Assembly (NCBI RefSeq): GCF_019645835.1
Contig: NZ_CP080998.1
Coordinates: forward strand, 5,022,001-5,086,000
Direction of reading: 5' to 3'
Origin: Mycolicibacterium holsaticum DSM 44478 = JCM 12374
Lineage (GTDB): Bacteria; Actinomycetota; Actinomycetes; Mycobacteriales; Mycobacteriaceae
Length of the DNA stretch: 64,000 nucleotides
In this document: piece after piece, positions 8,288 to 18,224 of the stretch
Position numbering within the stretch: the stretch's first letter is position 1
How the letters are laid out: each line of letters opens with the position of its first letter
Notes under the pieces: model-generated
The model's database searches: none
What the model saw: the letters and a program-made list of their open reading frames with translations, nothing else
Told to the model about the DNA's origin: nothing
Position numbers and translations under genes: made by a program

Positions 8288-9556
8288 TCAGCCGACACGC
8301 TGCCGCCGGGCTCGATCTTCCAAGAGGTCGGCAGCGGACGCGACACTCTCGGTCGGTCTTGTCATCCGAGCCGCGATCTGACGCGCGCGGTGCAGATACT
8401 GCGGTGCGAGGATGGTGCGCAGATCAGCAACCAACGTCTTCTCGGACGCGGCCGAAAAGCGCCGCGAGGTACCCACCTTCAGCTCCTTGACCGCGGCTCC
8501 CCAAATCAACTGCACGTCTGCCATCCAGAGAACGAGCGTCGGGACTCCGGCGCGCAGTCCTGCTGCGGTCGTGCCCGCGCCGCCGTGGTGCACGACCGCC
8601 CGACAAGCCGGAAAGATCGTCGCGTAGTTCACCGCACCGACCACCTTGACGTGGTCGAACTGTGGGGTATCGCTGAAGTCGCTCCAGCCCGCACACACCA
8701 ACGCCCGCTCGCCCACCCGTGCACACGCTCCCGCGATCATGGCGACCATCTCGGCCGGCGAGTCCACCGGAATGCTGCCGAACCCGAAACAAATCGGCGG
8801 AGTCCCCTGGGCGATCCACGACATGACGTCTTCATCCGCCTTCGTGTCCAACTCCAGCGTCAGCGTGCCGACAAACGGACGTTGTCCATCCCAACTCGTC
8901 CACTCGCTCGCCAGCCCGGGGAAACACACCTCGTCGTAGGCCTGGATCTCCAGGAGCTCACGTTCGGCGATTCGTCCCGGAACGGGGCCTGCGGCCTGTG
9001 GCAGACCCAACTCACGCCGCTGCGCACCGACGACGCCCTTGACCCCCCGCCAGATCAGCCATTCGTACAGCTTCATCGCAGTGCGGACCATCGGCGCGGG
9101 CAGGTTCGGTACCAGCCGGCCGTTCACCCGCATCGGGAACCACAAGACCGTCGCCAACGGTGTACGGCAATATTCCGAGACGTCGAATGCGAGTTCTTCG
9201 TAGCTGATCCCGGTAACCAGGAGATCGACACCGTCCATCTCCGCTATCAGGGTCCTGGTCATCTCCCCCCAAGCCCGGATACCGGGCTCGCGGGATTCGC
9301 GAAGATACCTCCGCACGTCGCGGACCTTCCAGAAGTTGCGGAAGAAATACCCCCAAAAGTCGCGGGTATCTTCCAGCCACACCTGCGTATCGGGTCCGTA
9401 CGGGACCGTCGAAAGCCCCACCGATTGGGCCGAGCCGATCAAGTCCGGCGGTACCGCCATGCGCACCTCATGCCCGCGGTGCATCAACTCGCGGCCTACC
9501 GCGAGGCCGGGCTCGACGTCGCCGCGAGTCCCGTAGAACGCCAGGACGAACTTCAT
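8288..9556 (-). CDS. GT1-family glycosyltransferase of the GPL Gtf1/Gtf2/Gtf3 type
   Basis: 422-residue GT-B glycosyltransferase starting at ATG 9556 (MKFVLAFYGTRGDVEP). The N-terminal GTRGDVEP acceptor loop and the C-terminal donor block AVVHHGGAGTTAAGLRAGVPTL are diagnostic of the UDP/dTDP-sugar GT1 family that includes the rhamnosyl- and 6-deoxytalosyltransferases of mycobacterial glycopeptidolipids and the Rv1524/Rv1526c proteins. No signal peptide is seen; it would act on the cytoplasmic membrane face. With dTDP-rhamnose made by rmlA-rmlB-rmlCD in the same island, rhamnose is a plausible donor sugar. It is first in the minus-strand run GT1-TylF-Gfo/Idh and divergent from the PapA-like gene, with 216 bp between. 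Confidence 0.87.
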   Translation of the reverse strand: MKFVLAFYGTRGDVEPGLAVGRELMHRGHEVRMAVPPDLIGSAQSVGLSTVPYGPDTQVWLEDTRDFWGYFFRNFWKVRDVRRYLRESREPGIRAWGEMTRTLIAEMDGVDLLVTGISYEELAFDVSEYCRTPLATVLWFPMRVNGRLVPNLPAPMVRTAMKLYEWLIWRGVKGVVGAQRRELGLPQAAGPVPGRIAERELLEIQAYDEVCFPGLASEWTSWDGQRPFVGTLTLELDTKADEDVMSWIAQGTPPICFGFGSIPVDSPAEMVAMIAGACARVGERALVCAGWSDFSDTPQFDHVKVVGAVNYATIFPACRAVVHHGGAGTTAAGLRAGVPTLVLWMADVQLIWGAAVKELKVGTSRRFSAASEKTLVADLRTILAPQYLHRARQIAARMTRPTESVASAADLLEDRARRQRVG

Positions 9557-9772
9557 CGGATGCTCCGACCCCCCAGTCCCTGTACGTGCCACAGCCCGCC
9601 GGGCAGCGTAACCGACAGCAGCACGCCGCCTCAGCCATAGACCACTACGAAAACCGCCCAGAATGTAAAGGTATGTCGGTTATTCTGACGCTCATGTCAA
9701 ATAAGTTCCACCAGTCGACACCGACGCCCTAGCGGGGGCCACGCGCGACTTCTGTGCCCTCGGAGGCTCTCA

Positions 9773-11155
9773 GTGACAACCCAGGACCGCCCTGTCCGCG
9801 CATCGACCGGTAACGCGCGCCCGGACAATCGGCTCGCGCTGATGGACCAAGCGTTCTACGCGGGACATCGCGCCAGTGGCCAGAAAGAAGTCATGCAGGT
9901 CGCATGGCTTTACGACCGTGCGATCGACCTTGATGGGCTGAAGCGGTTTCACCAGACCATGAGTCGCTCGCTGTGGGGACGGCTCATCGAGCGTCCTCCC
10001 CTGCCGTTCGCCCGGTACCGGTGGGTTGCCGATCTACGGCCGGCTCCGATCGACATCGCCGAGACTGCCCGTCCACGCGCCGAACTCGGCGACTGGTTCG
10101 ACGAACGCGCGCAACTACCCGTTGACCCGGAACAAGGGCCCGCATGGCACATCGGCGTCCTCCCTCTGACAGACGGCTCGACCGCGATCACCGGGGTGAT
10201 ATCCCACTATGTGCTCGACGGCCTCGGCAGCGTCGTCGAAGTCGCCAAGGCGATCATGGGCTTGGCGCGTGAACACGATTACCCCCCGCCGCGGTCGCGC
10301 ACTCGACTGCGGGCCGTGGTCGAGGACACCGGCCAGACCGCCCGTGACGTGCCCGAGGTCACCCGGGCTCTTATAGCTGCGGCGAAGGAGGCGCGGCGAC
10401 GCCAAACCGATGACGCCAGAAAGCCCACAACGCCAACCGCTGCCCTCGGAGAAGATCGCCGTGTCGTGGTGCCCGGTGTCTGGATTCTGATCGACGCGGA
10501 GGAATGGGATGCCCGCGCGCAGGCCCTTGGTGGGGCGAGCAACACACTGGCCACCGGTTTGGCTGCAAGACTCGGGGAGCATCTTGGTCGACGACATCCC
10601 GACGATGGCACTGTCAAGATGCAGGTCATCGTCAGCGACCGCACCGAAGACGACACGCGCGCAGTGGCGGTGTCTTTTGCCCGCGCGAGCATCGACCCGA
10701 CGCACGTGACGACGGATCTAGGCGCTGCCCGCAACGCGATAAAAGAAGCGCTGAAGACCCTGCGGGATACCCCGGACGAAGCATCGCCGCTTCTTCCGCT
10801 TACCCCGCTCACCCCCAGGAGCACGTGGAAACAGCTGATGGAGTGGGCGATGGACGACCCCGACCAGCCGACGGTCATTTCCAACTTCGGCGACGTCGGC
10901 TCGGCGGTGACCTGTCCCGACGGTACCCAGTGCCAGTCCGCTTGGGCCCGCGGAACGAACCAATACATCACGCAAGACCGGCTGGAGCGAACCGGTGGAC
11001 AATTGCAGGTTTTGTTCGGCCGGCTACCAACGGTCGGCAAGATCTCGATGAGCATCCAGGCCTACCAACCCGGCGGCGTAACCACGAAGGCCGCGTTGCG
11101 GAATCTGGTCGAACGCACGCTAACCGAGTTCAACCTTTGTGCCGAGATCGACTGA
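9773..11155 (+). CDS. PapA / WS-DGAT-like CoA-dependent acyltransferase
   Basis: 460-residue protein beginning at GTG 9773. The catalytic HxxxDG motif of the condensation-domain / CoA-dependent acyltransferase superfamily is present as HYVLDG (145-150), and a C-terminal SNFGDVG block corresponds to the SNxG structural motif of wax-ester synthase and PapA enzymes. Such proteins move an acyl group from CoA or a carrier protein onto a hydroxyl of a lipid or glycolipid. It stands between divergent glycosylation genes and the mmpS-mmpL operon, 298 bp upstream of mmpS. I infer that it acylates the glycolipid that MmpL4a/b export, perhaps in tandem with the Chp-like enzyme at 2006. It is distant from classical PapA1-PapA5, so the family name is tentative. 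Confidence 0.75.
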   Translation: MTTQDRPVRASTGNARPDNRLALMDQAFYAGHRASGQKEVMQVAWLYDRAIDLDGLKRFHQTMSRSLWGRLIERPPLPFARYRWVADLRPAPIDIAETARPRAELGDWFDERAQLPVDPEQGPAWHIGVLPLTDGSTAITGVISHYVLDGLGSVVEVAKAIMGLAREHDYPPPRSRTRLRAVVEDTGQTARDVPEVTRALIAAAKEARRRQTDDARKPTTPTAALGEDRRVVVPGVWILIDAEEWDARAQALGGASNTLATGLAARLGEHLGRRHPDDGTVKMQVIVSDRTEDDTRAVAVSFARASIDPTHVTTDLGAARNAIKEALKTLRDTPDEASPLLPLTPLTPRSTWKQLMEWAMDDPDQPTVISNFGDVGSAVTCPDGTQCQSAWARGTNQYITQDRLERTGGQLQVLFGRLPTVGKISMSIQAYQPGGVTTKAALRNLVERTLTEFNLCAEID

Positions 11156-11453
11156 ACGACTCCTCGGCAGGTCATCCCCGAATGAAAGTGCGAGGACGCG
11201 AAGACTCTGGTGATCAGTACGTTTGCTGATCTCTTCACCGCAACGCTCGGGCAGAGATCACGAGCGGTGCAAAATCCTGGGCTGCATCTCAGGGTCATGC
11301 TTTACGATCCGTTACGGAAACGTCAATATGGGCACCACCTACATGGTTAGGTGTCCTCAAGATCGGCCCCGGCCTCCAAGGCGGTGGGCCCTAGCGGTAG
11401 ACCGCCGTTCGGCTGGCATGGCCCCTGGGGCGAAACGTCGAAAGGGGAAAGGG
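11156..11453. other. 298-bp intergenic stretch before the mmpS-mmpL operon
   Basis: No convincing gene is seen here. The stretch separates the PapA-like stop from the mmpS start and must hold the promoter of the export operon if that operon is not co-transcribed with the PapA-like gene. It ends in a purine-rich AAAGGGGAAAGGG run that serves as ribosome-binding site for mmpS at 11454. Confidence 0.5.
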
Positions 11454-12080
11454 ATGGGTGCGGTGGTCGACGGCAGTGCACACGACGTTGGACCTGCCCT
11501 CTCCGATGTCGCCGTCGATGACAGCAGTGACGGGCCCGAGCGGGTTCGCCGGCGCGGCCTGCTTAGGCGGCGAGGACGTCAACCTTCGCCCAGGCCTCCA
11601 GTCAACGGGTCAGGTCGTAGGAGACGCCGCACCCCGGCCTCCGCGATGTTCCGCCTTTTCCGGCGGGTCTGGCTTCCACTCGTCATCGTGCTTGTGATCA
11701 TCGCTGGAGCATTCACGGTATCGCGCCTGCACAGCATCTTCGGCACCGTGAACGCATTGTCGTACGGCGATACCAAAGTCGATGACGAGACGCCCGTCAA
11801 CCCGAAATACTTGAGATACGAGATCTTTGGGCCGCCAGGCACTGTCGCGCAGATCAGCTATTTCGACGAAAACGGTAACCCGAAGTTCGTCAGAGACGTG
11901 TCCTTGCCGTGGACACTCGAATTCCCGATCACCACGGCAGCCGGTGTTGGCAGCATCGCAGCCAACGGGGATAGCGAAAGTCTGGGCTGCCGCATCTTGG
12001 TGGACAACGTCGTCAAATCAGAAAACATCAAACAGCACGCGGTCAGCACCTTCACCAGCTGCATGCTGAAGGCCGCATGA
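11454..12080 (+). CDS. mmpS4: MmpS4-like accessory protein of the MmpL exporter
   Basis: MmpS-family protein: one transmembrane helix followed by a periplasmic beta-domain with the family blocks NPKYLRYEIFGPPGTVAQISYFD and GSIAANGDSESLGCRI. MmpS proteins support MmpL transporters in glycolipid export; MmpS4 is required for glycopeptidolipid export in M. smegmatis. The start at ATG 11454 is favoured by a strong purine-rich ribosome site just upstream and gives 208 residues, including a 64-residue basic, Arg-rich cytoplasmic extension before the usual MFRLFRRVWLPLV start at 11646. If translation began at 11646 the protein would be 144 residues, the classical MmpS size. The stop overlaps the mmpL4a start (ATGA), so translation is coupled. 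Confidence 0.88.
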   Translation: MGAVVDGSAHDVGPALSDVAVDDSSDGPERVRRRGLLRRRGRQPSPRPPVNGSGRRRRRTPASAMFRLFRRVWLPLVIVLVIIAGAFTVSRLHSIFGTVNALSYGDTKVDDETPVNPKYLRYEIFGPPGTVAQISYFDENGNPKFVRDVSLPWTLEFPITTAAGVGSIAANGDSESLGCRILVDNVVKSENIKQHAVSTFTSCMLKAA

Positions 12081-15022
12081 GCAATCACCAGCTGCACAGC
12101 AATCGACCGTTGGCAGCGCGGACCATCCGGCGACTTTCGGTACCGATCATTCTGGCGTGGTTGGTGATCATCGGCATCCTGACTGTCGCAGTCCCGACGC
12201 TCGAGGAGGTCGAACAGCGTCAGGCGCTTTCGTTGAACCCCACAGATGCGCCGTCATTTCAAGCTGCCGAGCGGATGAGCGATGCCTTCGACGCACCCGA
12301 CTCTGGCGGCGCCGTGATCATCGTCCTGGAGGGCGAGCAGCCCCTGGGCCAGGATGCTCACAACTACTACGACCAGTTGATTGGTGAGCTGCGGGCCGAT
12401 CACAAGCATGTGCTGTCCGTTCAAGACTTCTGGGGTGACGAACTCACCAGGGGAGCCGCACAGAGCAGCGACGGCAAAGCCGCATATGTCCAAGTAAGCC
12501 TGGTCGGTAGTCAAAACCAAGACCAAGCCTCGACCATTGAATCGGTAACAGCGGTTCGGGCCATCGTCGACCGTGTGCAAACACCGCCGGGACTTGCGGT
12601 ATATGTCACCGGGCCGTCGGCAGTTGCCGCGGACATCAGCGCAAGCGGGAATAGCACGGTAATCCTGATCACGGTGGTGAGCATCTCCGTGATCCTCGTA
12701 ATGCTCCTATTCGTATACCGTTCCCTCGCGACCGCTTTCATCTTGTTGGCTGTGGTAGCAACACAGTTGCAGGCCGCGCGAGGAGTTGTCGCGCTGCTTG
12801 GCTTGTACGACTTCATTGGTCTGACCACCTTCGGCGTGAACCTGCTGGTGGCCCTGTGCATTGCGGCGGGTACCGACTACGGGATCTTTTTCTTCGGGCG
12901 CTACCAGGAGGCGCGGCAAGCAGGCGAGGACAGAGAAACCGCCTATTACACCACCTATCACGGGGTCGCCAAGGTGGTCTTGGCCTCCGGCTTGACGATC
13001 GCCGGTGCCCTTTACTGTCTGAGCTTCACCCGATTGCAGTTCTTCAGTCTGTTAGCACTGCCGTGTGCCGTGGGCGTATTGGTGGCGATCGCGGTAGCTC
13101 TCACACTCTTTCCCGCCGTTATTGTTGTGGGAAGCAGGTTCGGTCTGCTCGACCCCAAGCGACGTCTCAACCATTACGGGTGGCGGCGAGTCGGTACGGC
13201 GATCGTCAGGTGGCCCGCACCCATCCTGACCGCCACGATGGCCCTGACCCTTGTCGGGCTGCTCATCCTGCCGGGTTTCAAACCGAGCTACAACGATCAG
13301 AAATACCTTCCGACGAATATTCCGGCTAACCAAGGGATGACGGCGGCGGCGCGACACTTTCCCGAGTCGGTGATGATGACGCCCGAGATATTGATGGTCT
13401 CCACCGATCGGGATCTGCGCAATCCGACCGATTTCTTGATTTTGAACAAACTCGCCAAAGTCGTACTTGCCGTACCGGGCGTATCGAAGGTGCAGGCGGT
13501 AACTCGACCTGAGGGCACCCCAATCCCGCACACGACGATCCCCTACATGCTCAGCATGCAACAAGCGGGTCAACAGCAGTACATGGCATTTCAGAAGACA
13601 CAGATGGATCAGATCCTCGAGCAGGCCGGCATGCTCGAGGAAGCGGTGAAAATCATGCGGCAAATGTATGGCCTGATGGAAGAGATGGCCGCGACGATGC
13701 ACGACATGACCGCCAAAACCCATGAGGTCCAGGAAATCACGGAAAGACTGCGGGACAGCATTGCGCATTTCGATGATTTCATCAGGCCAATACGTAATTA
13801 TCTCTTTTGGGAGCCGCACTGCTACAACATTCCGCTTTGTTGGTCGATAAGGAGTTTGTTCGACACAATCGACGGGGTCGATGCGCTCACCGAAAAGCTG
13901 GATGATTTGGTGTTGAATCTCGACAAGCTAGACGTGCTGATGCCGCAAATGCTCGTCCAATTTCCCCAGATGATCGCCATCATGGAAAGTATGCGGACGA
14001 TGATGCTGAGTATGCATGCCACCATGACTGGTGTTTTCGGTCAGATGGACGAAGCCAACGTCGATCCGACTGCCATGGGAAAGTCGTTCGACGCGGCCCA
14101 GAACGATGATTCATTTTATATTCCTCCGGAGATCTTCAAGAATGAAGACTTCAAACGGGTGATCGACATATTTATATCGCCCGACGGAAAGTCCGTCCGC
14201 ATGTTCATCACCCAAAAAGAGGATCCCGCGTCGCCGGAGGGTATCGCGCGGGTCGACGCAATCAGGAATGCCGCCGAAGAGGCGCTCAAAGGAACTCCTT
14301 TGGAGGGCTCTCCGATCTATCTGAGCGGCACCGCGGCCATGACGAAAGATATCGTCGTCGGATCGCAATTCGACCTGATAATCGCGGTTGTCGCAGCGAT
14401 CTGCCTGATCTTCATTGTCATGCTGATCATGACCAGGAGTGTCGTTGCCGCAATAGTTATCGTCGGCACGGTTCTGGTCTCGTTAGGCGCAGCGTTCGGG
14501 GTGTCTGTGTTCGTCTGGCAGTATCTGCTCGGCATTCCGATTCACTGGGCGGTGCTTGTGATGGCAGTGATCGTGCTGTTGGCCGTGGGTTCCGATTACA
14601 ATTTGCTGCTTGTCGCGCGGATTAAGGATGAACTGGGCGCAGGCATCAACACCGCCATCATTCGCGCAATGGCGGGCACCGGCAAGGTCGTGACCACGGC
14701 GGGTTTGGTGTTCGCCGCCACGATGGGCTCGATGGCGATCAGCGACCTGCTCAGCATCGGCCAGATCGGCACGACGATCGGCCTGGGTCTGCTGTTCGAC
14801 ACCTTGGTCGTGCGCGCCTTCATGACGCCGTCGATTGCCGCACTGCTGGGACGGTGGTTCTGGTGGCCGCAACGAGTGCGTCAGCGGCCCGCAAGTTCGT
14901 TGCTCAGGTCCACCGGCCCACGTCCGTTAGTGCGCGCCTTATTGCAGAGCCCGCCGCCGGAGGGTGCAGACTTCGCGGCGGATGCCGGCAGCGGCGGAGA
15001 GCATCGTGGCGCCGGTCAATGA
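12077..15022 (+). CDS. mmpL4a: MmpL4a-type RND lipid transporter
   Basis: 981-residue MmpL/RND transporter with two repeated six-helix halves. The proton-relay Asp-Tyr pairs are visible as [11 protein letters not shown] (about residues 262-272) and VGSDYNLLL (about 836-844). The second periplasmic loop holds a long Met-rich coiled-coil hairpin (about 505-670) with the motif WEPHCYNIPLCW, whose two Cys probably form a disulfide; both features are typical of the large MmpL subfamily. In M. smegmatis, MmpL4a and MmpL4b together with MmpS4 export glycopeptidolipid. Translation is coupled to mmpS (ATGA) and mmpL4b follows after 36 bases, so this is one operon. The exported lipid here is inferred to be the product of the surrounding glycosylation genes. 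Confidence 0.92.
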   Translation: MSNHQLHSNRPLAARTIRRLSVPIILAWLVIIGILTVAVPTLEEVEQRQALSLNPTDAPSFQAAERMSDAFDAPDSGGAVIIVLEGEQPLGQDAHNYYDQLIGELRADHKHVLSVQDFWGDELTRGAAQSSDGKAAYVQVSLVGSQNQDQASTIESVTAVRAIVDRVQTPPGLAVYVTGPSAVAADISASGNSTVILITVVSISVILVMLLFVYRSLATAFILLAVVATQLQAARGVVALLGLYDFIGLTTFGVNLLVALCIAAGTDYGIFFFGRYQEARQAGEDRETAYYTTYHGVAKVVLASGLTIAGALYCLSFTRLQFFSLLALPCAVGVLVAIAVALTLFPAVIVVGSRFGLLDPKRRLNHYGWRRVGTAIVRWPAPILTATMALTLVGLLILPGFKPSYNDQKYLPTNIPANQGMTAAARHFPESVMMTPEILMVSTDRDLRNPTDFLILNKLAKVVLAVPGVSKVQAVTRPEGTPIPHTTIPYMLSMQQAGQQQYMAFQKTQMDQILEQAGMLEEAVKIMRQMYGLMEEMAATMHDMTAKTHEVQEITERLRDSIAHFDDFIRPIRNYLFWEPHCYNIPLCWSIRSLFDTIDGVDALTEKLDDLVLNLDKLDVLMPQMLVQFPQMIAIMESMRTMMLSMHATMTGVFGQMDEANVDPTAMGKSFDAAQNDDSFYIPPEIFKNEDFKRVIDIFISPDGKSVRMFITQKEDPASPEGIARVDAIRNAAEEALKGTPLEGSPIYLSGTAAMTKDIVVGSQFDLIIAVVAAICLIFIVMLIMTRSVVAAIVIVGTVLVSLGAAFGVSVFVWQYLLGIPIHWAVLVMAVIVLLAVGSDYNLLLVARIKDELGAGINTAIIRAMAGTGKVVTTAGLVFAATMGSMAISDLLSIGQIGTTIGLGLLFDTLVVRAFMTPSIAALLGRWFWWPQRVRQRPASSLLRSTGPRPLVRALLQSPPPEGADFAADAGSGGEHRGAGQ

Positions 15023-15058
15023 CGATCGCATCGGCTGTTGGTGCCTGCTAACGACGCC

Positions 15059-17977
15059 ATGAGCACCGTGCACCGTCGGCGTCCCGTCATAGCTCGGACG
15101 ATCCGCAAGTTCGCGCCGTTCATCATCCTTGCCTGGGTCGCGCTGACCCTACTCGTGACCTTTGCGGTCCCCTCTCTCGAACAGGTCGGCAGGCAACAGG
15201 CCGTGCCGATGAGTCCACGGGACGCGCCGGCGGTCGAGGCGATGGCCCGGATGGGCAAAGTCTTCCAGGAGTCCGATTCAGACAGCATGGCGATGATCGT
15301 GCTGGAGGGTCAGCAACCTCTCGGCGACGATGTTCGGCCGTACTACGAAGGACTGATCCGCGAGCTCAGAAGCGACCCCCACGTTCAGCATGTCCAGGAC
15401 CTATGGGGCGATCGGCTGACCGCGGCGGGCGCGCAAAGCGCTGACGGCCGGGCGGTTTATGTACAGCTGAATCTGGCGGGCGACCAAGGCACACCCAAGT
15501 CGCAGGACTCCGTGGCAGCGGTGCGCGAGATCGTTGACCGGACGCCACCGCCTCCGGGAATCGACATCTATGTCACCGGCTCGGCAGCGCTCGTCGGGGA
15601 TATGACGCACAGCGGTGAAAGCTCGATCCTGAGGCTGACGCTGGTAGGCGCCCTGATCATCTTCGCGGTGCTGCTCGTTGTCTACCGATCCATCGCGACC
15701 GTCATACTGCTGCTGTTCACGGTTGGAGTAGAAGTCTTTGCCGCCCGGGGAATCGTCGCCTTTATCGGACACATTGACCTGGTCCTGCTCTCGACTTTCT
15801 CCATCAACATGCTGGTAGCTCTTGCTATGGCCGCCGGCACCGATTACGGGATCTTCTTCTTCGGCCGGTATCAAGAGGAACGTCAAGCTGGTCAGGACCG
15901 CGAAACGGCCTTCTACACCACCTATCGTGGGGTTGCTCCCGTGGTTTTGGGATCTGGTTTGACCATCGCCGGCGCATTGTTGTGCCTGAGCTTCACGCGA
16001 ATGTCGATCTTCCAGACCGTCGGTGTGCCGTGCGCCGTCGGTATGGTTGTCGCGGTTGGCATCGCGCTCACGCTTGTTCCTGCGGTCTTGACCGTCGGAA
16101 GTGGGTTTGGGCTGTGCGATCCCAAGCGGCGAATTGGAACGCGGCGGTGGCGCCGGGTTGGTACAGCCATCGTGCGCTGGCCGGGCCCGATACTGGTTGC
16201 CACGTTAGCGATCACGTTGGTCGGCTTGATCGCGCTGCCCGGCTATCAGACAAGCTATGACGACCGAAAATACGTACCCGGGGATGTTCCAGCCAACCTG
16301 GGTTATGCGGCCGCCGATCGCCATTTCTCCCAAGCGCGGATGATGCCCGATATTCTCATGATCGAGACCGACCGCGATATGCGCAACCCCGATGATTTTC
16401 TCGTGCTACACAGGCTCGCCAAAGCGATATTCCAAGTCCCTGGAGTTTCTCGAGTGCAGGGCATCACCCGCCCAGAGGGCACACCCATTGAACGTACTTC
16501 AATACCATTTTTGATCAGTATGCAGAACGCCGGAATGGTCCAGATGATGGAGCACATGAAGGACCGCGTGAACGACATGCTGACACAGGCCGAGCTAATG
16601 GACAAACAGATTGCCTTGGCGAAGACGATGTACGAAGTGCAGCAGCGACTCACCGAAATCACCCATGATTCGATCAGTACGACGAAAGATATGTCGCTGG
16701 TAGTCGCCGATCTCCGAGATCACATTGCCGATTTTGATGATTTCTTCAGACCCATCCGTAATTACTTCTACTGGGAACCGCATTGCATGAACATCCCAGT
16801 ATGTTGGGCGTTAAGAAGTATCTACGATGCGCTCGACACCGTAGACACGCTCACCCTCAAGATGCAGGACCTCGTGACCGGCATGGAAAAAATGGATGTC
16901 CTGTTGCCGAAATTACTTGAGTCATTGCCTCGAATGATCGAGATCATGTCCCAGATGCGGGACATGCTGCTGACGATGCACAGCACCATGGCCGGGATCT
17001 TCGACGTGCTCAACGAATCAACTGGAGACGCCACTGCGATGGGGCAGGCATTCGATGCCGCTAACAACGACGATTCGTTCTATCTGCCCCCAGAAGTGTT
17101 CAAGAACCCTGATTTCCAGCGTGCAATGGGTTCTTTCCTATCACCCGATGGAAAAGCAGCTCGATTCATCATTTCCCACAAGGGTGACCCCGGCGCGCCC
17201 GAGAGTATTGCGAATATCGATCAGATACGAATGGCGGCCGAGGAAGCGCTCAAGACGACGCCGTTGCAAGGCGCCAGCATCTATCTCGCAGGCGCTTCGT
17301 CGACATTTCAGGACCTTCGCGATGGCTCGAAGTACGACCTGTACATCGCGACTGTAAGTGCTCTCTGCTTGATCTTCATCATCATGCTCGTGATGACCCG
17401 CAGCATCATCGCGGCCCTGGTGATCGTCGGTACGGTGGGCCTTTCGTTGGGCGCGTCGTTCGGCTTGGCAGTGCTGATATGGCAGTACATCTTGGGCATC
17501 AATTTGCACTGGATGGTGCTCCCGATGGCCGTCATCGTCCTCCTTGGAGTCGGTTCCGACTACAACCTGTTGCTGGTTTCCCGAATGAAGGAGGAAATCG
17601 CCGCCGGGATCAACACCGGCATCATTCGCGCGATGGGCGGTACAGGCAAAGTCGTCACGAATGCGGGACTGGTGTTCGCGTTTACGATGGGTGCGATGGT
17701 GGTCAGCGATTTGCGGATCATCGGTCAGGTCGGAACCACGATCGCCCTGGGTTTGATGTTCGACACGCTGGTTGTGCGCGCGTTTCTCACACCTTCTATT
17801 GCCGCACTGCTCGGGCGTTGGTTCTGGTGGCCTCAAGTCGTTCGTCCGCGTCCGGCCAGTCGGATGCTGCGGTCCGTGGCACCGCGTCCGGTAGCGCGGG
17901 CCTTTCTGCTGCCAAAAGAGGAAGAGGACGAAGCGGTTACAACTGAGCTGCAACCTGTAAACCTCAAGCCAACCTGA
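15059..17977 (+). CDS. mmpL4b: MmpL4b-type RND lipid transporter
   Basis: Second MmpL transporter of the operon, 972 residues from ATG 15059; GTG 15041 and TTG 15038 are in-frame alternatives. It shares with its neighbour the Asp-Tyr pairs ([12 protein letters not shown] near 257 and VGSDYNLLL near 829), the Met-rich coiled-coil loop (about 490-665) and the two-Cys motif [12 protein letters not shown]. The two proteins are clearly paralogous along their whole length, as expected for the mmpL4a-mmpL4b pair that works as a functional unit in glycopeptidolipid export in M. smegmatis. The C-terminal cytoplasmic tail ends in an acidic KEEEDEAV stretch. It is followed by about 250 bp without a gene. 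Confidence 0.92.
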   Translation: MSTVHRRRPVIARTIRKFAPFIILAWVALTLLVTFAVPSLEQVGRQQAVPMSPRDAPAVEAMARMGKVFQESDSDSMAMIVLEGQQPLGDDVRPYYEGLIRELRSDPHVQHVQDLWGDRLTAAGAQSADGRAVYVQLNLAGDQGTPKSQDSVAAVREIVDRTPPPPGIDIYVTGSAALVGDMTHSGESSILRLTLVGALIIFAVLLVVYRSIATVILLLFTVGVEVFAARGIVAFIGHIDLVLLSTFSINMLVALAMAAGTDYGIFFFGRYQEERQAGQDRETAFYTTYRGVAPVVLGSGLTIAGALLCLSFTRMSIFQTVGVPCAVGMVVAVGIALTLVPAVLTVGSGFGLCDPKRRIGTRRWRRVGTAIVRWPGPILVATLAITLVGLIALPGYQTSYDDRKYVPGDVPANLGYAAADRHFSQARMMPDILMIETDRDMRNPDDFLVLHRLAKAIFQVPGVSRVQGITRPEGTPIERTSIPFLISMQNAGMVQMMEHMKDRVNDMLTQAELMDKQIALAKTMYEVQQRLTEITHDSISTTKDMSLVVADLRDHIADFDDFFRPIRNYFYWEPHCMNIPVCWALRSIYDALDTVDTLTLKMQDLVTGMEKMDVLLPKLLESLPRMIEIMSQMRDMLLTMHSTMAGIFDVLNESTGDATAMGQAFDAANNDDSFYLPPEVFKNPDFQRAMGSFLSPDGKAARFIISHKGDPGAPESIANIDQIRMAAEEALKTTPLQGASIYLAGASSTFQDLRDGSKYDLYIATVSALCLIFIIMLVMTRSIIAALVIVGTVGLSLGASFGLAVLIWQYILGINLHWMVLPMAVIVLLGVGSDYNLLLVSRMKEEIAAGINTGIIRAMGGTGKVVTNAGLVFAFTMGAMVVSDLRIIGQVGTTIALGLMFDTLVVRAFLTPSIAALLGRWFWWPQVVRPRPASRMLRSVAPRPVARAFLLPKEEEDEAVTTELQPVNLKPT

Positions 17978-18224
17978 TCGAGCGCACAGGTCGCGCCCCT
18001 GCTGCTAGCAGCGCGTCGCGCTCATCGCAAACCCGAATTCGCTGGTCAAACCCTGTGCACGCGGGGCGTTCAGCGGTAAAGCGGGCTCTCGGCCCATTCA
18101 CCCGATCACTGGATTCACTGGATATTGTCCGCAAAGTAAATTAACGTGCAAAAAAGCCTCCGGACCTGCAGATGCAACGGTAATGTCCGGAACTGGCAAT
18201 GTCCTACGAGGAACTAGGATTGCG

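Noticed and set aside
8024..9640. 538-codon plus-strand open frame opposite the GT1 gene
   Set aside because: The minus strand encodes a clear GT1 glycosyltransferase; this frame is Arg/His/Pro-rich antisense translation.
11223..11453. Longer start for the mmpS gene at 11223
   Set aside because: The extra 77 codons have no ribosome site at their start and odd, non-coding-like composition; the purine-rich site before 11454 is better.
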